In this document: positions 54,148 to 61,990 of the stretch, piece after piece | Layout: every line of letters starts with the position of its first letter | How positions within the stretch are numbered: the first letter of the stretch is position 1 | DNA from: Sphingomonas sp. S2-65 | GTDB lineage: Bacteria > Pseudomonadota > Alphaproteobacteria > Sphingomonadales > Sphingomonadaceae | Direction: 5' to 3' | Length of the DNA: 64,000 nucleotides | NCBI RefSeq assembly: GCF_021513175.1 | Contig: NZ_CP090953.1 | Coordinates: 2,600,501-2,664,500, forward strand | Notes under the pieces: model-generated | Seen by the model: the letters and a program-made list of their open reading frames with translations, nothing else | Database searches by the model: none | What the model was told of the DNA's origin: nothing | Made by a program: the position numbers and the translations under genes

Positions 54148-55230
54148 ATGACCATCCCCGCTTCCGCCAAGCTTTACCTGCGTCCCACGCGGTTCGTCGA
54201 TTCGCCCGTGGGGCGCGATGGCGAGGCGGCGCGGCTTGCGGGCGGGCTGAGCTGGTTTGCGGGCTACGAGCTGATTGCGGTCGAGGGCGGCCGCCGCGTG
54301 GCGCAGCGCGACGTGTCGCTGGCGCAGGTTGCCGCTGACGAGCGGCTGGCGGCGATCTCGGCGCGCATCACCGCGCCGCGCGCGCCGCTCGAGCTGGGCG
54401 AGAGGGTGCTGCGGCTCGACCAGCCGCAGGTGATGGGGATCCTCAACGTCACGCCGGACAGCTTCTCCGACGGGGTGCACCATGTCGGCGATCCCGCCGG
54501 CGCTGCGCAGGTGGGAGTCGACATGAGCGTGGCCGGCGCGGCGATCATCGACATCGGCGGCGAATCGACGCGGCCGGGCTCGGCAAGCGTGTGGGAAGGC
54601 GACGAAATCGCCCGCGTCGTGCCGGCGATCGAGCGGCTGGCGCGCAGCGGCACGGCGGTGTCGGTCGACACCCGCAAGGCGGCGGTGATGGAAGCAGCGC
54701 TGGCGGCGGGGGCGCATGTCGTCAACGACGTGGCGGCGCTGCTCCACGACGAACGCGCGCTCGAGGTGGTGGTGCGGGCCGGCTGCCCGGTGGTGCTGAT
54801 GCACTCGCCGGACCCCGCCAGCGGTCCGCATGGCGGCAGCGGATACCGCGACGTGCTGGTCGAGGTCTATGACTGGCTGGAGGCGCGGGTCGCCGCGGTG
54901 GCGGCGGCGGGGGTGGACCGGGCGAAGATCCTGATCGATCCGGGCATCGGCTTCGGCAAGGGATTGCAGGACAATCTCGCGCTGCTCAACGGGCTAGCGC
55001 TGTTCCACGGGATCGGCTGCGGCATCGTGCTGGGCGCCAGCCGCAAGCGGATGATCGGGGCGCTGTCGAACGAGGCGCCGGCGGATGCGCGGCTGGGTGG
55101 ATCGATCGCGCTGGCGATCAAGGGTGCGGAGTTGGGCGCGCAGCTGATCCGGGTTCACGACGTGTTCGAAACCGGGCAGGCGCTCCGGGTCTGGCGCGGG
55201 TGCAAGGACGCGGCGCTGATCGCGCGCTGA
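54148..55230 (+). CDS. folP: Dihydropteroate synthase
   Basis: A 360-residue folate-pathway enzyme joining pterin pyrophosphate to p-aminobenzoate; the sulfonamide target. The core has MGILNVTPDSFSDG, IDIGGESTRPGS, VSVDTRKAAVM, and the phosphate-binding DPGIGFGKGLQDNLALL. About 85 N-terminal residues precede the TIM barrel, as in other alphaproteobacteria. The distance from ccrM is 46 bases, so they may share a transcript. Base usage is markedly GC-rich at third positions. Confidence 0.95.
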   Translation: MTIPASAKLYLRPTRFVDSPVGRDGEAARLAGGLSWFAGYELIAVEGGRRVAQRDVSLAQVAADERLAAISARITAPRAPLELGERVLRLDQPQVMGILNVTPDSFSDGVHHVGDPAGAAQVGVDMSVAGAAIIDIGGESTRPGSASVWEGDEIARVVPAIERLARSGTAVSVDTRKAAVMEAALAAGAHVVNDVAALLHDERALEVVVRAGCPVVLMHSPDPASGPHGGSGYRDVLVEVYDWLEARVAAVAAAGVDRAKILIDPGIGFGKGLQDNLALLNGLALFHGIGCGIVLGASRKRMIGALSNEAPADARLGGSIALAIKGAELGAQLIRVHDVFETGQALRVWRGCKDAALIAR

Positions 55231-55282
55231 GGAACGCGGCAGGGGCTCGCGCGCTTCTGTTCGCTAGTCCGAGGAGTTGACG

Positions 55283-55714
55283 ATGCGCGTACTCGCCTTG
55301 CTGGCCCTGATCGCCGCGCCTGCGGCCGCGCAGCCGGTCGACACCAGTCCGGCTGCGGCACGGCGAGTGATCGAGCGCTACTATGCGGCGATCGAGCGCG
55401 GCGACTTCGCGACGGCCTATCGCAGTTGGGATGGCGAGGGACAGGCGAGCGGCAAGCGCTTCGCCCAGTTCCGCCAGGGCTTTGCCACGACGGCGCATAG
55501 CCGCGTCGTGACGGGCACGCCGGTCGATGGGGACGCGGGCATGAGCCAGCGCTGGGTCGATGTTCCGGTCGAGGTCTATGCAGTGCTCAAGAACGGCCGC
55601 CGCCAGCATTTTCGGGGACGCTACACGCTGCATCGCGTGGTCGAAGGTACCGGCGCGCCAGCGAGCCAGACGCGCTGGCACATCGCCAAAGCGCGGCTGG
55701 CGGCGATACGCTGA
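55283..55714 (+). CDS. Exported NTF2-like protein, unknown
   Basis: A 143-residue protein with a signal peptide (to about APAAAQ) and an alpha-plus-beta body opening AAARRVIERYYAAIERGDFATAYRSW, which resembles SnoaL/NTF2-like folds. No catalytic residues can be assigned. GAGGAG lies six bases before the chosen ATG. It lies 52 bases downstream of folP on the same strand and converges with the regulator gene after six bases. Confidence 0.75.
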   Translation: MRVLALLALIAAPAAAQPVDTSPAAARRVIERYYAAIERGDFATAYRSWDGEGQASGKRFAQFRQGFATTAHSRVVTGTPVDGDAGMSQRWVDVPVEVYAVLKNGRRQHFRGRYTLHRVVEGTGAPASQTRWHIAKARLAAIR

Positions 55715-55720
55715 GCGCGA

Positions 55721-57145
55721 TCACGCGGCGCTCTGATCGATCCCCAGTTCGCCGAGCTTACGGTACAGTGTCGAGCGGCCGATGCCGAGGCGGCGCGCGA
55801 CTTCGGTCATGCGGCCGCGATAATGGCCGATGGCGAGGCGGATGACGTCGGCCTCGATCTCCTCGAGCGCGCGCAGATTGCCGTCCGCGCGGAACAGAGT
55901 GACGCCGGCATTGCCCGAGAGCTGCGCCGGCCCGGCGACGTCTGGCCGGCCGGCGGCAAGCTGGGCGATCTGGGGGAAGTCGGCGCGGGTGAGACCATCG
56001 CCGTCGCACAGCACCGCGGCGCGAAACAGCGCGTTCTGGAGCTGGCGGACATTGCCCGGCCATTCATAGGATTGGAGCAGCTGGAGCGCGTCGTCGGTGA
56101 TGCCCAGTTCGCGAAGGCCCGGCTGCTCTGCAATGCGCGCAAGCAAGTGACGGGCGAGCGCGGGGATGTCGCCGACCCGCTCGCGGAGCGGCGGGATCGT
56201 TACCTGGACAACGTTCAGCCGGTAATACAGGTCCTCGCGGAAGCGCCCTGCCTCGACCTCGGCGGTCAGGCTCTTGTTGGTGGCGGCCAGGACACGAACG
56301 TCGGCTTCGCGGGCATGGCGCGCGCCGATCGGCTGGATCTCGCCCGATTGGAGCGCGCGCAGCAGCTTGACCTGCGCGTCGAGCGGCATCTCGCCAACCT
56401 CGTCGAGGAACAGCGTGCCGCCATCGGCGTCGGCGAACCGCCCGATCTTGCGCTCGAACGCGCCGGGGAACGCGCCCTTCTCGTGGCCGAACAGTTCCGA
56501 TTCGACGAGGTTGGCGGGAATGGCGCGGCAGTTGAGCGTGACCATCGGCTTCTTGTTGCGGGGAGAGGCGGCGTGGATCGCCTCGGCCACCACTTCCTTG
56601 CCGACGCCGCTTTCGCCTTCGATCAGCACCGGCACGCGGGCGCGTGCGGATTTGGCGGCGATGGCGAGCGCGGCGCGGAACTGCGGCGCTGAGCCGACGA
56701 TCTCGTCGAAGCCGAGGCTCGCGGTAAGCTTCTCGGTGAGGGGGCGAAGCTCGCCGTCGCCCTGACCACCGACCGCGGCGTCGAGCGCGGCGAGCAGGCG
56801 TTCGGAGGCGAGCGGCTTGACCAGGAAGTCAGTGGCACCGGCGCGCATCGCGCTGACCGCGGCAGAGACCGAGCTGTTCGCGGTCAGCACCAGGATCGGC
56901 AGCTGCGGACGGCGGGCGCGCAGTTCGCCGAGCAGCGCGGCGGTGTCGGCATCCGAGGCGGCGGAATCGAGCAGAATCGCATCGAGCGCCATGCCGTCGG
57001 GCGTGCCCAAGGTGGCGATCGCGGTCTCGTCGTCGCCGACGCAGATCGTTCGCCATCCCCGACGCGCGGCGATCGCGGCGACCAGCCGGCGTTGGGCCGG
57101 TTCGTCGTCGATCAGCATCAGGAGGCGCTGGCCGTTCCGCGTCAT
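55721..57145 (-). CDS. NtrC-family sigma-54-dependent response regulator with GAFPGA loop
   Basis: A 474-residue activator. An N-terminal receiver (1-120) keeps D14/D15-type acidic residues (LIDDEP), a phosphoacceptor candidate D60 and K110. The AAA+ domain has Walker A GESGVGKE (177-184), Walker B TLFLDEVG (244-251) and the arginine-finger RFREDLYYRLNV. The C-terminus is a Fis-type helix-turn-helix (EVARRLGIGRSTLYRKLGEL). The sigma-54-contact loop GAFTGA reads GAFPGA at 224-229. No sensor kinase is adjacent. Confidence 0.9.
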   Translation of the reverse strand: MTRNGQRLLMLIDDEPAQRRLVAAIAARRGWRTICVGDDETAIATLGTPDGMALDAILLDSAASDADTAALLGELRARRPQLPILVLTANSSVSAAVSAMRAGATDFLVKPLASERLLAALDAAVGGQGDGELRPLTEKLTASLGFDEIVGSAPQFRAALAIAAKSARARVPVLIEGESGVGKEVVAEAIHAASPRNKKPMVTLNCRAIPANLVESELFGHEKGAFPGAFERKIGRFADADGGTLFLDEVGEMPLDAQVKLLRALQSGEIQPIGARHAREADVRVLAATNKSLTAEVEAGRFREDLYYRLNVVQVTIPPLRERVGDIPALARHLLARIAEQPGLRELGITDDALQLLQSYEWPGNVRQLQNALFRAAVLCDGDGLTRADFPQIAQLAAGRPDVAGPAQLSGNAGVTLFRADGNLRALEEIEADVIRLAIGHYRGRMTEVARRLGIGRSTLYRKLGELGIDQSAA

Positions 57146-57233
57146 CGCATGCGTTCCCGTGTCCCGAATGTCCCAAATCAAGTCACATCGTCTACGCGTC
57201 ATGCGTAAATGCCGGCTTAAGTCCGGCGGGAAC

Positions 57234-57251
57234 CGCGAGCGCTCTCGCGGA
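57234..57251. other. Hairpin between the regulator gene and the pnt operon
   Basis: CCGCGAG and CTCGCGG pair around CGCT. A second palindrome, GCCGG-N7-CCGGC, lies just upstream (near 57212). They are in the 167-base divergent promoter region and may be operator sites or leader structure. Confidence 0.35.
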
Positions 57252-57312
57252 CTTGAGGGCAGGCGGTGGCGGCGCTAAGCTCCGCCCCAACGGAAGAGCA
57301 AGGGGATGATGG

Positions 57313-57447
57313 ATGGCGGACACGGGTGATGTCACGGACATCGAAGCGCACGCGGCGACCTATTCCGGATTCACGGTCCTGATGATGCGCGGCACCGCCG
57401 TGGCGGTGCTGCTGGCGGCGCTGGTCGTCTTTCTGATCGCGAGCTGA
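57313..57447 (+). CDS. COX4-type microprotein (aa3-type cytochrome oxidase subunit IV-like)
   Basis: A 44-residue protein: a short acidic N-terminus (MADTGDVTDIEAHAATYSGF) and one membrane helix (about residues 20-43). The ATYSGF motif is the hallmark of the bacterial cytochrome c oxidase subunit IV family (PF07835). It lies one base before the pntAA GTG, a frequent arrangement in alphaproteobacteria, so a role with the transhydrogenase or membrane energetics is possible. Confidence 0.75.
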   Translation: MADTGDVTDIEAHAATYSGFTVLMMRGTAVAVLLAALVVFLIAS

Positions 57448-57448
57448 G

Positions 57449-58570
57449 GTGAAGATCGCGGTCCTGAAGGAAAATGCGGGCGGCGAGCGGCGGGTCGCCG
57501 CCACGCCCGAGACCGTGAAGAAGCTGACCGCGCTCGGCGCGCAGATCGCGGTGGAAGCGGGCGCGGGAGAAGGCGCGACGATCGCCGATCAGGCCTATGC
57601 CGATGCGGGCGCAACGATCGGTGGGCGGATAGACGCTCTTGTTGACGCCGAGATCGTGCTCGCCGTGCAGGGGCCGGACCCGGACAGCCTGACGGGACTG
57701 AAGCCCGGCGCCTGGATCGTTGCGCAGGCGAATCCATTCGGCGAGCGCGCACGGGTGGACCGTTACGCCGCGCTGGGCGCCGAGGTGCTGGCGATGGAAT
57801 TGATGCCGCGGATCACCCGCGCACAGTCGATGGACATCCTGTCGTCGCAGTCGAACCTGGCCGGATATAAGGCGGTGCTGGACGCCGCCGCCGAATATGG
57901 CCGCGCCTTTCCGATGATGATGACCGCGGCGGGCACGATCAGCGCGGCGCGGGTGTTCGTGATGGGCGTCGGCGTCGCCGGGCTGCAGGCGATCGCCACC
58001 GCGCGGCGGCTAGGTGCGCAGGTCTCGGCCACCGACGTGCGCGCAGCGACCCGCGAGCAGATCCAGTCGCTGGGCGCCAAGCCGATCTTCGTCGAGAATG
58101 TCGCCGGGATCGAAGGCGAAGGCAGCGGCGGCTATGCCACCGAGATGTCGGACGAATATAAGGCGGCACAGGCGGCGCTCGTGTCCAGCCACCTGGCCAA
58201 GCAGGACGTGGTGATCACCACCGCGCTGATCCCCGGGCGGCCGGCGCCGCGGCTGATCAGCGACGCGCAGGTGGCAAGCATGCGCCCCGGCAGCGTGATC
58301 GTCGATCTTGCGGTCGAGCAGGGCGGCAATGTCGAGGGGGCGGTCGCGGGCGAGGTGGTGACGCGGCACGGCGTGAAGATCGTCGGGCACCGCAACGTGC
58401 CGTCGCGGCTGGCGGCGGACGCGTCGGCGCTGTTCGCGCGCAACCTGTTCAATTTCCTGAACGCGTTCTGGGACAAGGAGGCCGGGCGGCCGGTGCTCGA
58501 CGAGGAGATCGGCGACGCGATACGACTGACGCGGGGCGGCCAAGTGGTGCACCCGAGGCTGCTCGCGTGA
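57449..58570 (+). CDS. pntAA: NAD(P) transhydrogenase subunit alpha, part 1
   Basis: A 373-residue NAD(H)-binding domain I of proton-translocating transhydrogenase. VRKIAVLKE-like MKIAVLKENAGGERRVAATPETV starts it, and the Rossmann motif is VMGVGVAGLQAIATARRLGAQVSATDVR; SDEYKAAQ and PSRLAADASALFARN are further signatures. Start GTG follows the microprotein stop by one base. The protein stops before the membrane part, which is encoded separately (pntAB). Confidence 0.95.
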   Translation: MKIAVLKENAGGERRVAATPETVKKLTALGAQIAVEAGAGEGATIADQAYADAGATIGGRIDALVDAEIVLAVQGPDPDSLTGLKPGAWIVAQANPFGERARVDRYAALGAEVLAMELMPRITRAQSMDILSSQSNLAGYKAVLDAAAEYGRAFPMMMTAAGTISAARVFVMGVGVAGLQAIATARRLGAQVSATDVRAATREQIQSLGAKPIFVENVAGIEGEGSGGYATEMSDEYKAAQAALVSSHLAKQDVVITTALIPGRPAPRLISDAQVASMRPGSVIVDLAVEQGGNVEGAVAGEVVTRHGVKIVGHRNVPSRLAADASALFARNLFNFLNAFWDKEAGRPVLDEEIGDAIRLTRGGQVVHPRLLA

Positions 58571-58572
58571 AC

Positions 58573-58710
58573 AATCCTCCCCTGGAAGGGGAGGTGGCAG
58601 CCCGCAGGGCTGACGGAGGGGTGTCGACGTTTGTGGCGCGTGCCCTGCTGGCGGATGGAGATACCCCTCCGTCGCGCTGCGCGCGCCACCTCCCCTTCCA
58701 GGGGAGGATT
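58573..58710. repeat. MITE-like intergenic repeat, CTCCCC family (copy 2, nearly complete)
   Basis: Both ends are imperfect inverted complements over about 45 bases: AATCCTCCCCTGGAAGGGGA at 58573 and its complement at 58691-58710. Each arm contains an internal CCCCT-AGGGG palindrome. It lies in the pnt operon between pntAA and the DUF559 gene and ends with GGGGAGGATT three bases before that gene's ATG, providing its ribosome site. Confidence 0.85.
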
Positions 58711-58712
58711 TG

Positions 58713-59081
58713 ATGTTGCAGGGTACGGCTCAAGCAACGCTGCTTGCCAAGCAGTTGCGCGGGGAAATGTCGCTACCTGAGGTGATGCTCTGGACGGCGC
58801 TGCGGTCGCGCCCTGGGGGGCTGAAGTTTCGTAAGCAGCATCCTTCCGGACCCTATGTCGCCGACTTCTATTGCCATGCGGCGCGACTGGTCGTGGAGGT
58901 CGATGGCGGCACGCATGGGTGTGGAGATCGCCCGGCTCGTGATGCCGCCCGGGACGGCTGGTTCCGGCGACGCGGCCTGGATGTAATGCGTATCTCGGCC
59001 AGCGAGGTGCTGCGCGACTGCGATGCCGTGATGCGCGGCATCGTCGAAAGAGCCGCGCAGCGGCTCGACGACGAAAGGTAG
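58713..59081 (+). CDS. DUF559 endonuclease-like protein (Vsr/PD-(D/E)xK fold)
   Basis: A 122-residue protein: LAKQLRGEMSLPEVMLWTALRSR, FRKQHPSGPYVADFYCHAARLVVEVDGGTHG, RDAARDGWFRRRGLDVMRISASEVL. The D-x(n)-E-V-D-G core and the W-x-R-x-G-x-x-V helix are those of the DUF559 family, related to very-short-patch repair nucleases. It sits three bases before pntAB and after a repeat, interrupting an otherwise conserved operon. No restriction or repair partner nearby. Confidence 0.85.
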   Translation: MLQGTAQATLLAKQLRGEMSLPEVMLWTALRSRPGGLKFRKQHPSGPYVADFYCHAARLVVEVDGGTHGCGDRPARDAARDGWFRRRGLDVMRISASEVLRDCDAVMRGIVERAAQRLDDER

Positions 59082-59084
59082 AAT

Positions 59085-59378
59085 ATGGACTTCATCGCGA
59101 TTTTGTCGATTTTCGTGCTGGCGTGCTTCGTTGGCTATTACGTGGTGTGGTCGGTGACGCCGGCGTTGCACACGCCGTTGATGGCGGTGACCAATGCCAT
59201 TTCCTCGGTCATCATCGTCGGCGCGCTGATCGCGGCGGCGGCTTCGGGGCTGGGGAGTGGCGGGACGGTGTCCAAGTGGCTGGGGCTGCTTGCGGTGGTG
59301 TTCGCCAGCATCAACATCTTCGGGGGCTTTGCGGTGACCGCGCGCATGCTGGCGATGTACAAGAAGAAGGTGCGCTGA
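59085..59378 (+). CDS. pntAB: NAD(P) transhydrogenase subunit alpha, part 2
   Basis: A 97-residue inner-membrane subunit with three hydrophobic segments; the conserved [22 protein letters not shown] and [17 protein letters not shown] ends identify it. It belongs to proton channel domain II. It starts three bases after the DUF559 stop and one base separates it from pntB, which argues for a single transcript that includes DUF559. Confidence 0.95.
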   Translation: MDFIAILSIFVLACFVGYYVVWSVTPALHTPLMAVTNAISSVIIVGALIAAAASGLGSGGTVSKWLGLLAVVFASINIFGGFAVTARMLAMYKKKVR

Positions 59379-59379
59379 G

Positions 59380-60870
59380 ATGGACCATGCCGTTTCAGCC
59401 AATCCCTGGGTAGCGCTGGCCTATCTCGTCGCGGGCGTGTGCTTCATCCTCGCGCTGCGCGGGCTCTCGAGCCCAGTGACCAGCCAGCGTGGCAATCGCC
59501 TGGGCATGATCGGCATGGCAATCGCCGTGGTGACTACGCTGGTGACGCACGTCCCGATGGCGGGCGTGCCCGACGCGGTCGGCGCGGTCGGCGCCATGGT
59601 GCCGAACTGGCTCTCGATCGGCGAGATCCTGGCCGCGATCGGGATCGGCGCGGCGATCGGGCTGGTGACGGCGCGGCGCATCGCGATGACCGCGATGCCG
59701 CAGCTCGTGGCGGCGTTCCACAGCCTAGTGGGGCTCGCGGCGGTGCTCGTTGCGGCGGCGGCGTTCCTCAATCCGCTAGCGTTCGGGATCGCCGAGATGG
59801 TGGTGCCGATGATCGGCGAACCGTTCGGATCGATCCACCCGGTCAGCCGGGTCGAGATGGCGCTGGGCGTGGCGATCGGCGCGATCACCTTTTCGGGATC
59901 GGTGATCGCCTTCCTCAAATTGAATGGCACGATGAGCGGCAAGCCGATCCTGTTGCCGATGCGCCACGCGATCAATTTGGGGCTGCTGGTGGCAATCGTC
60001 GCGCTGATCGCCAGCTTCACCCAGACGCAGTCGCCCACGGCGTTCTGGACGGTCACCGTGCTGAGCTTCGTCATCGGCTTCCTGCTGATCGTGCCGATCG
60101 GCGGGGCGGACATGCCGGTGGTGGTCAGCATGCTCAACAGCTATTCGGGCTGGGCGGCGGCGGCGATGGGGTTCACGCTGCACAATAGCGCGATGATCAT
60201 CACCGGCGCGCTGGTGGGATCGTCGGGCGCGATCCTGAGCTACATCATGTGCCGGGCGATGAACCGCAGCTTCATCAGCGTGATCGCGGGCGGCTTCGGC
60301 GGCGACAGCGGCGGCCCGGCAGGCGCGGTGGCGAGCGACCGGCCGTGGAAGCGCGGATCGGCGGAGGATGCGGCGTTCCTGATGAGCCAGGCCGAGCAGG
60401 TCGTGATCGTGCCCGGATATGGCATGGCGGTGGCACAGGCGCAGCACGCGCTGCGCGAGATGGGCGACAAGCTCAAGGCGCATGGCGTGCGGGTGAAATA
60501 TGCGATCCACCCGGTGGCGGGGCGGATGCCCGGGCACATGAACGTGCTGCTGGCCGAAGCCAACGTCCCCTATGACGACGTGTTCGAGCTGGAAGACATC
60601 AACTCCGAATTCGCGCAGACCGATGTCGCCTTCGTGATCGGCGCAAACGACGTCACCAACCCGGCGGCGAAGACGGACAAGTCGTCGCCAATCTACGGCA
60701 TGCCGGTGCTCGACGTGGAGAAGGCCAAGACCGTGCTGTTCATCAAGCGATCGATGGGGGGCGTGGGCTATGCCGGCGTCGACAACGAGCTGTTCTACCG
60801 CGACAACACGATGATGCTGCTGGCCGACGCGAAGAAGATGGTGGAAGAGATCGTCAAGTCGCTCGACTGA
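59380..60870 (+). CDS. pntB: NAD(P) transhydrogenase subunit beta
   Basis: A 496-residue subunit. The first part has about nine membrane segments (proton channel), including GEPFGSIHPVSRVEMALG-type and MPVVVSMLNSYSGWAAAAMGF. The C-terminal domain III (about 310-496) binds NADP(H) with VIVPGYGMAVAQAQHAL, HPVAGRMPGHMNVLLAEA and FVIGANDVTNPAAKTD. The enzyme uses the proton gradient to make NADPH, feeding glutathione reductase and biosynthesis. Confidence 0.96.
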   Translation: MDHAVSANPWVALAYLVAGVCFILALRGLSSPVTSQRGNRLGMIGMAIAVVTTLVTHVPMAGVPDAVGAVGAMVPNWLSIGEILAAIGIGAAIGLVTARRIAMTAMPQLVAAFHSLVGLAAVLVAAAAFLNPLAFGIAEMVVPMIGEPFGSIHPVSRVEMALGVAIGAITFSGSVIAFLKLNGTMSGKPILLPMRHAINLGLLVAIVALIASFTQTQSPTAFWTVTVLSFVIGFLLIVPIGGADMPVVVSMLNSYSGWAAAAMGFTLHNSAMIITGALVGSSGAILSYIMCRAMNRSFISVIAGGFGGDSGGPAGAVASDRPWKRGSAEDAAFLMSQAEQVVIVPGYGMAVAQAQHALREMGDKLKAHGVRVKYAIHPVAGRMPGHMNVLLAEANVPYDDVFELEDINSEFAQTDVAFVIGANDVTNPAAKTDKSSPIYGMPVLDVEKAKTVLFIKRSMGGVGYAGVDNELFYRDNTMMLLADAKKMVEEIVKSLD

Positions 60871-60915
60871 CGGGCCTGGGGCAAGCCCTCGAGAGCGGCT
60901 TCAAAAGGGGGAAAC

Positions 60916-61839
60916 ATGGCGAACATTGGGGCGATCGTCGGCGGTGGGTTCGACTTGATGCGGCGCAGGCCGGGGGCGGTGCTGTGCTGGGGCGCGCTGT
61001 CGGCGGTCGGCGGCGCGGTGTTGAACTATGCGCAATTGCGCGTGATCGGTGCTGCCGAGCCGGGGCTGGCCGCGCAATGGGCTGCGGGCGGTTTCGGCGC
61101 GGGCGGGTTCGCCGCCAGCGTGCTCTTCGGCTTCCTGTCGCTCGCCTTGTCGACCATCCTGTCGGCGGCGGCGTTTCGCGCGGTGCTGTGGCCCGAGGAT
61201 CGCGGCCTCGCCTCGCTCCGGCTGAGCATGGACGAGGTCCGGATGATCGGCCTGACTCTGATCCTGTATGTGCTGAGCCTTGTGTTCGGGCTGATTGGCG
61301 GGCTTGGCATCGTGTTCCTGGGCAGCCTTGCAGGCTTGCTGTCGGGCGGGAACGCGGGTGTCGCGACGGCGCTCACCTTTGCGGCCGGGGTCGGGCTGAT
61401 GTGCCTGATCGTGTTCGTGCTGGTGCGGCTGTCGGTGGTGTATCCGCTGGTGCTGGTGCGGCGGCGGATCAGCCTGGACGCGGCGTGGGACCTGACGCGC
61501 GGGCATTTCTGGTCGCTGCTTGGCGCCTATGTGCTGATCGCGCTGATGACGATGCTGGTGCTGACGCTGGCGGTCGTGCCGCTGGTCGCGCTGGGGCTGC
61601 AGAGCGGCGAGGCGATCGGCCGTGGCGGGCGGTGGATGACGATGTTCCAGCCGATGGGTTTGCCGGGCGTGTCGCCGACGCCGGTGCAGGTCGTCGCCAT
61701 GCTGGTGGTTGGGACTGTGATCGCCAGCGTGATCTTGGCGATGTGGTCGGGCGGCGTGGCGAGTGCGGCGAAGGATCTGCTGGCGAGGCGGGTTCCCGCG
61801 CAGGATGAGCCTCTGGTTGAGCCCGGGGACGTGCTGTGA
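60916..61839 (+). CDS. Multipass membrane protein of unknown function
   Basis: A 307-residue inner-membrane protein with about six hydrophobic segments and an even charge distribution on the loops. Blocks such as MANIGAIVGGGFDLMRRRPGAVLCWG and ISLDAAWDLTRGHFWSLLGAYVLIAL recall the membrane domain of glycerophosphoryl diester phosphodiesterase-type and DUF975-like proteins. It follows pntB by 45 bases and may be part of the same transcript. Confidence 0.7.
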   Translation: MANIGAIVGGGFDLMRRRPGAVLCWGALSAVGGAVLNYAQLRVIGAAEPGLAAQWAAGGFGAGGFAASVLFGFLSLALSTILSAAAFRAVLWPEDRGLASLRLSMDEVRMIGLTLILYVLSLVFGLIGGLGIVFLGSLAGLLSGGNAGVATALTFAAGVGLMCLIVFVLVRLSVVYPLVLVRRRISLDAAWDLTRGHFWSLLGAYVLIALMTMLVLTLAVVPLVALGLQSGEAIGRGGRWMTMFQPMGLPGVSPTPVQVVAMLVVGTVIASVILAMWSGGVASAAKDLLARRVPAQDEPLVEPGDVL

Positions 61840-61861
61840 TCGCTCCGTAATGGATGCGTCG

Positions 61862-61869
61862 TTAACCAT
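61862..61869 (+). promoter_or_regulatory. CtrA half-motif TTAACCAT upstream of the winged-helix regulator
   Basis: The exact octamer TTAACCAT, a known CtrA recognition form, lies 121 bases before the regulator's start codon. A GANTC site (GACTC) lies near 61915 in the same 151-base gap. The match is direct; regulation is inferred. Confidence 0.45.
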
Positions 61870-61990
61870 AGCATCCGGATCGCCGCGCCGAACGTCCGAA
61901 GTGGAGGCGTTCCGACTCAGCCACGCCGGGATATTGCTGCAAGTTAAGAACAGATGATGAACTTCGGCCATGCGAAGGGGGAAGCTGGCG

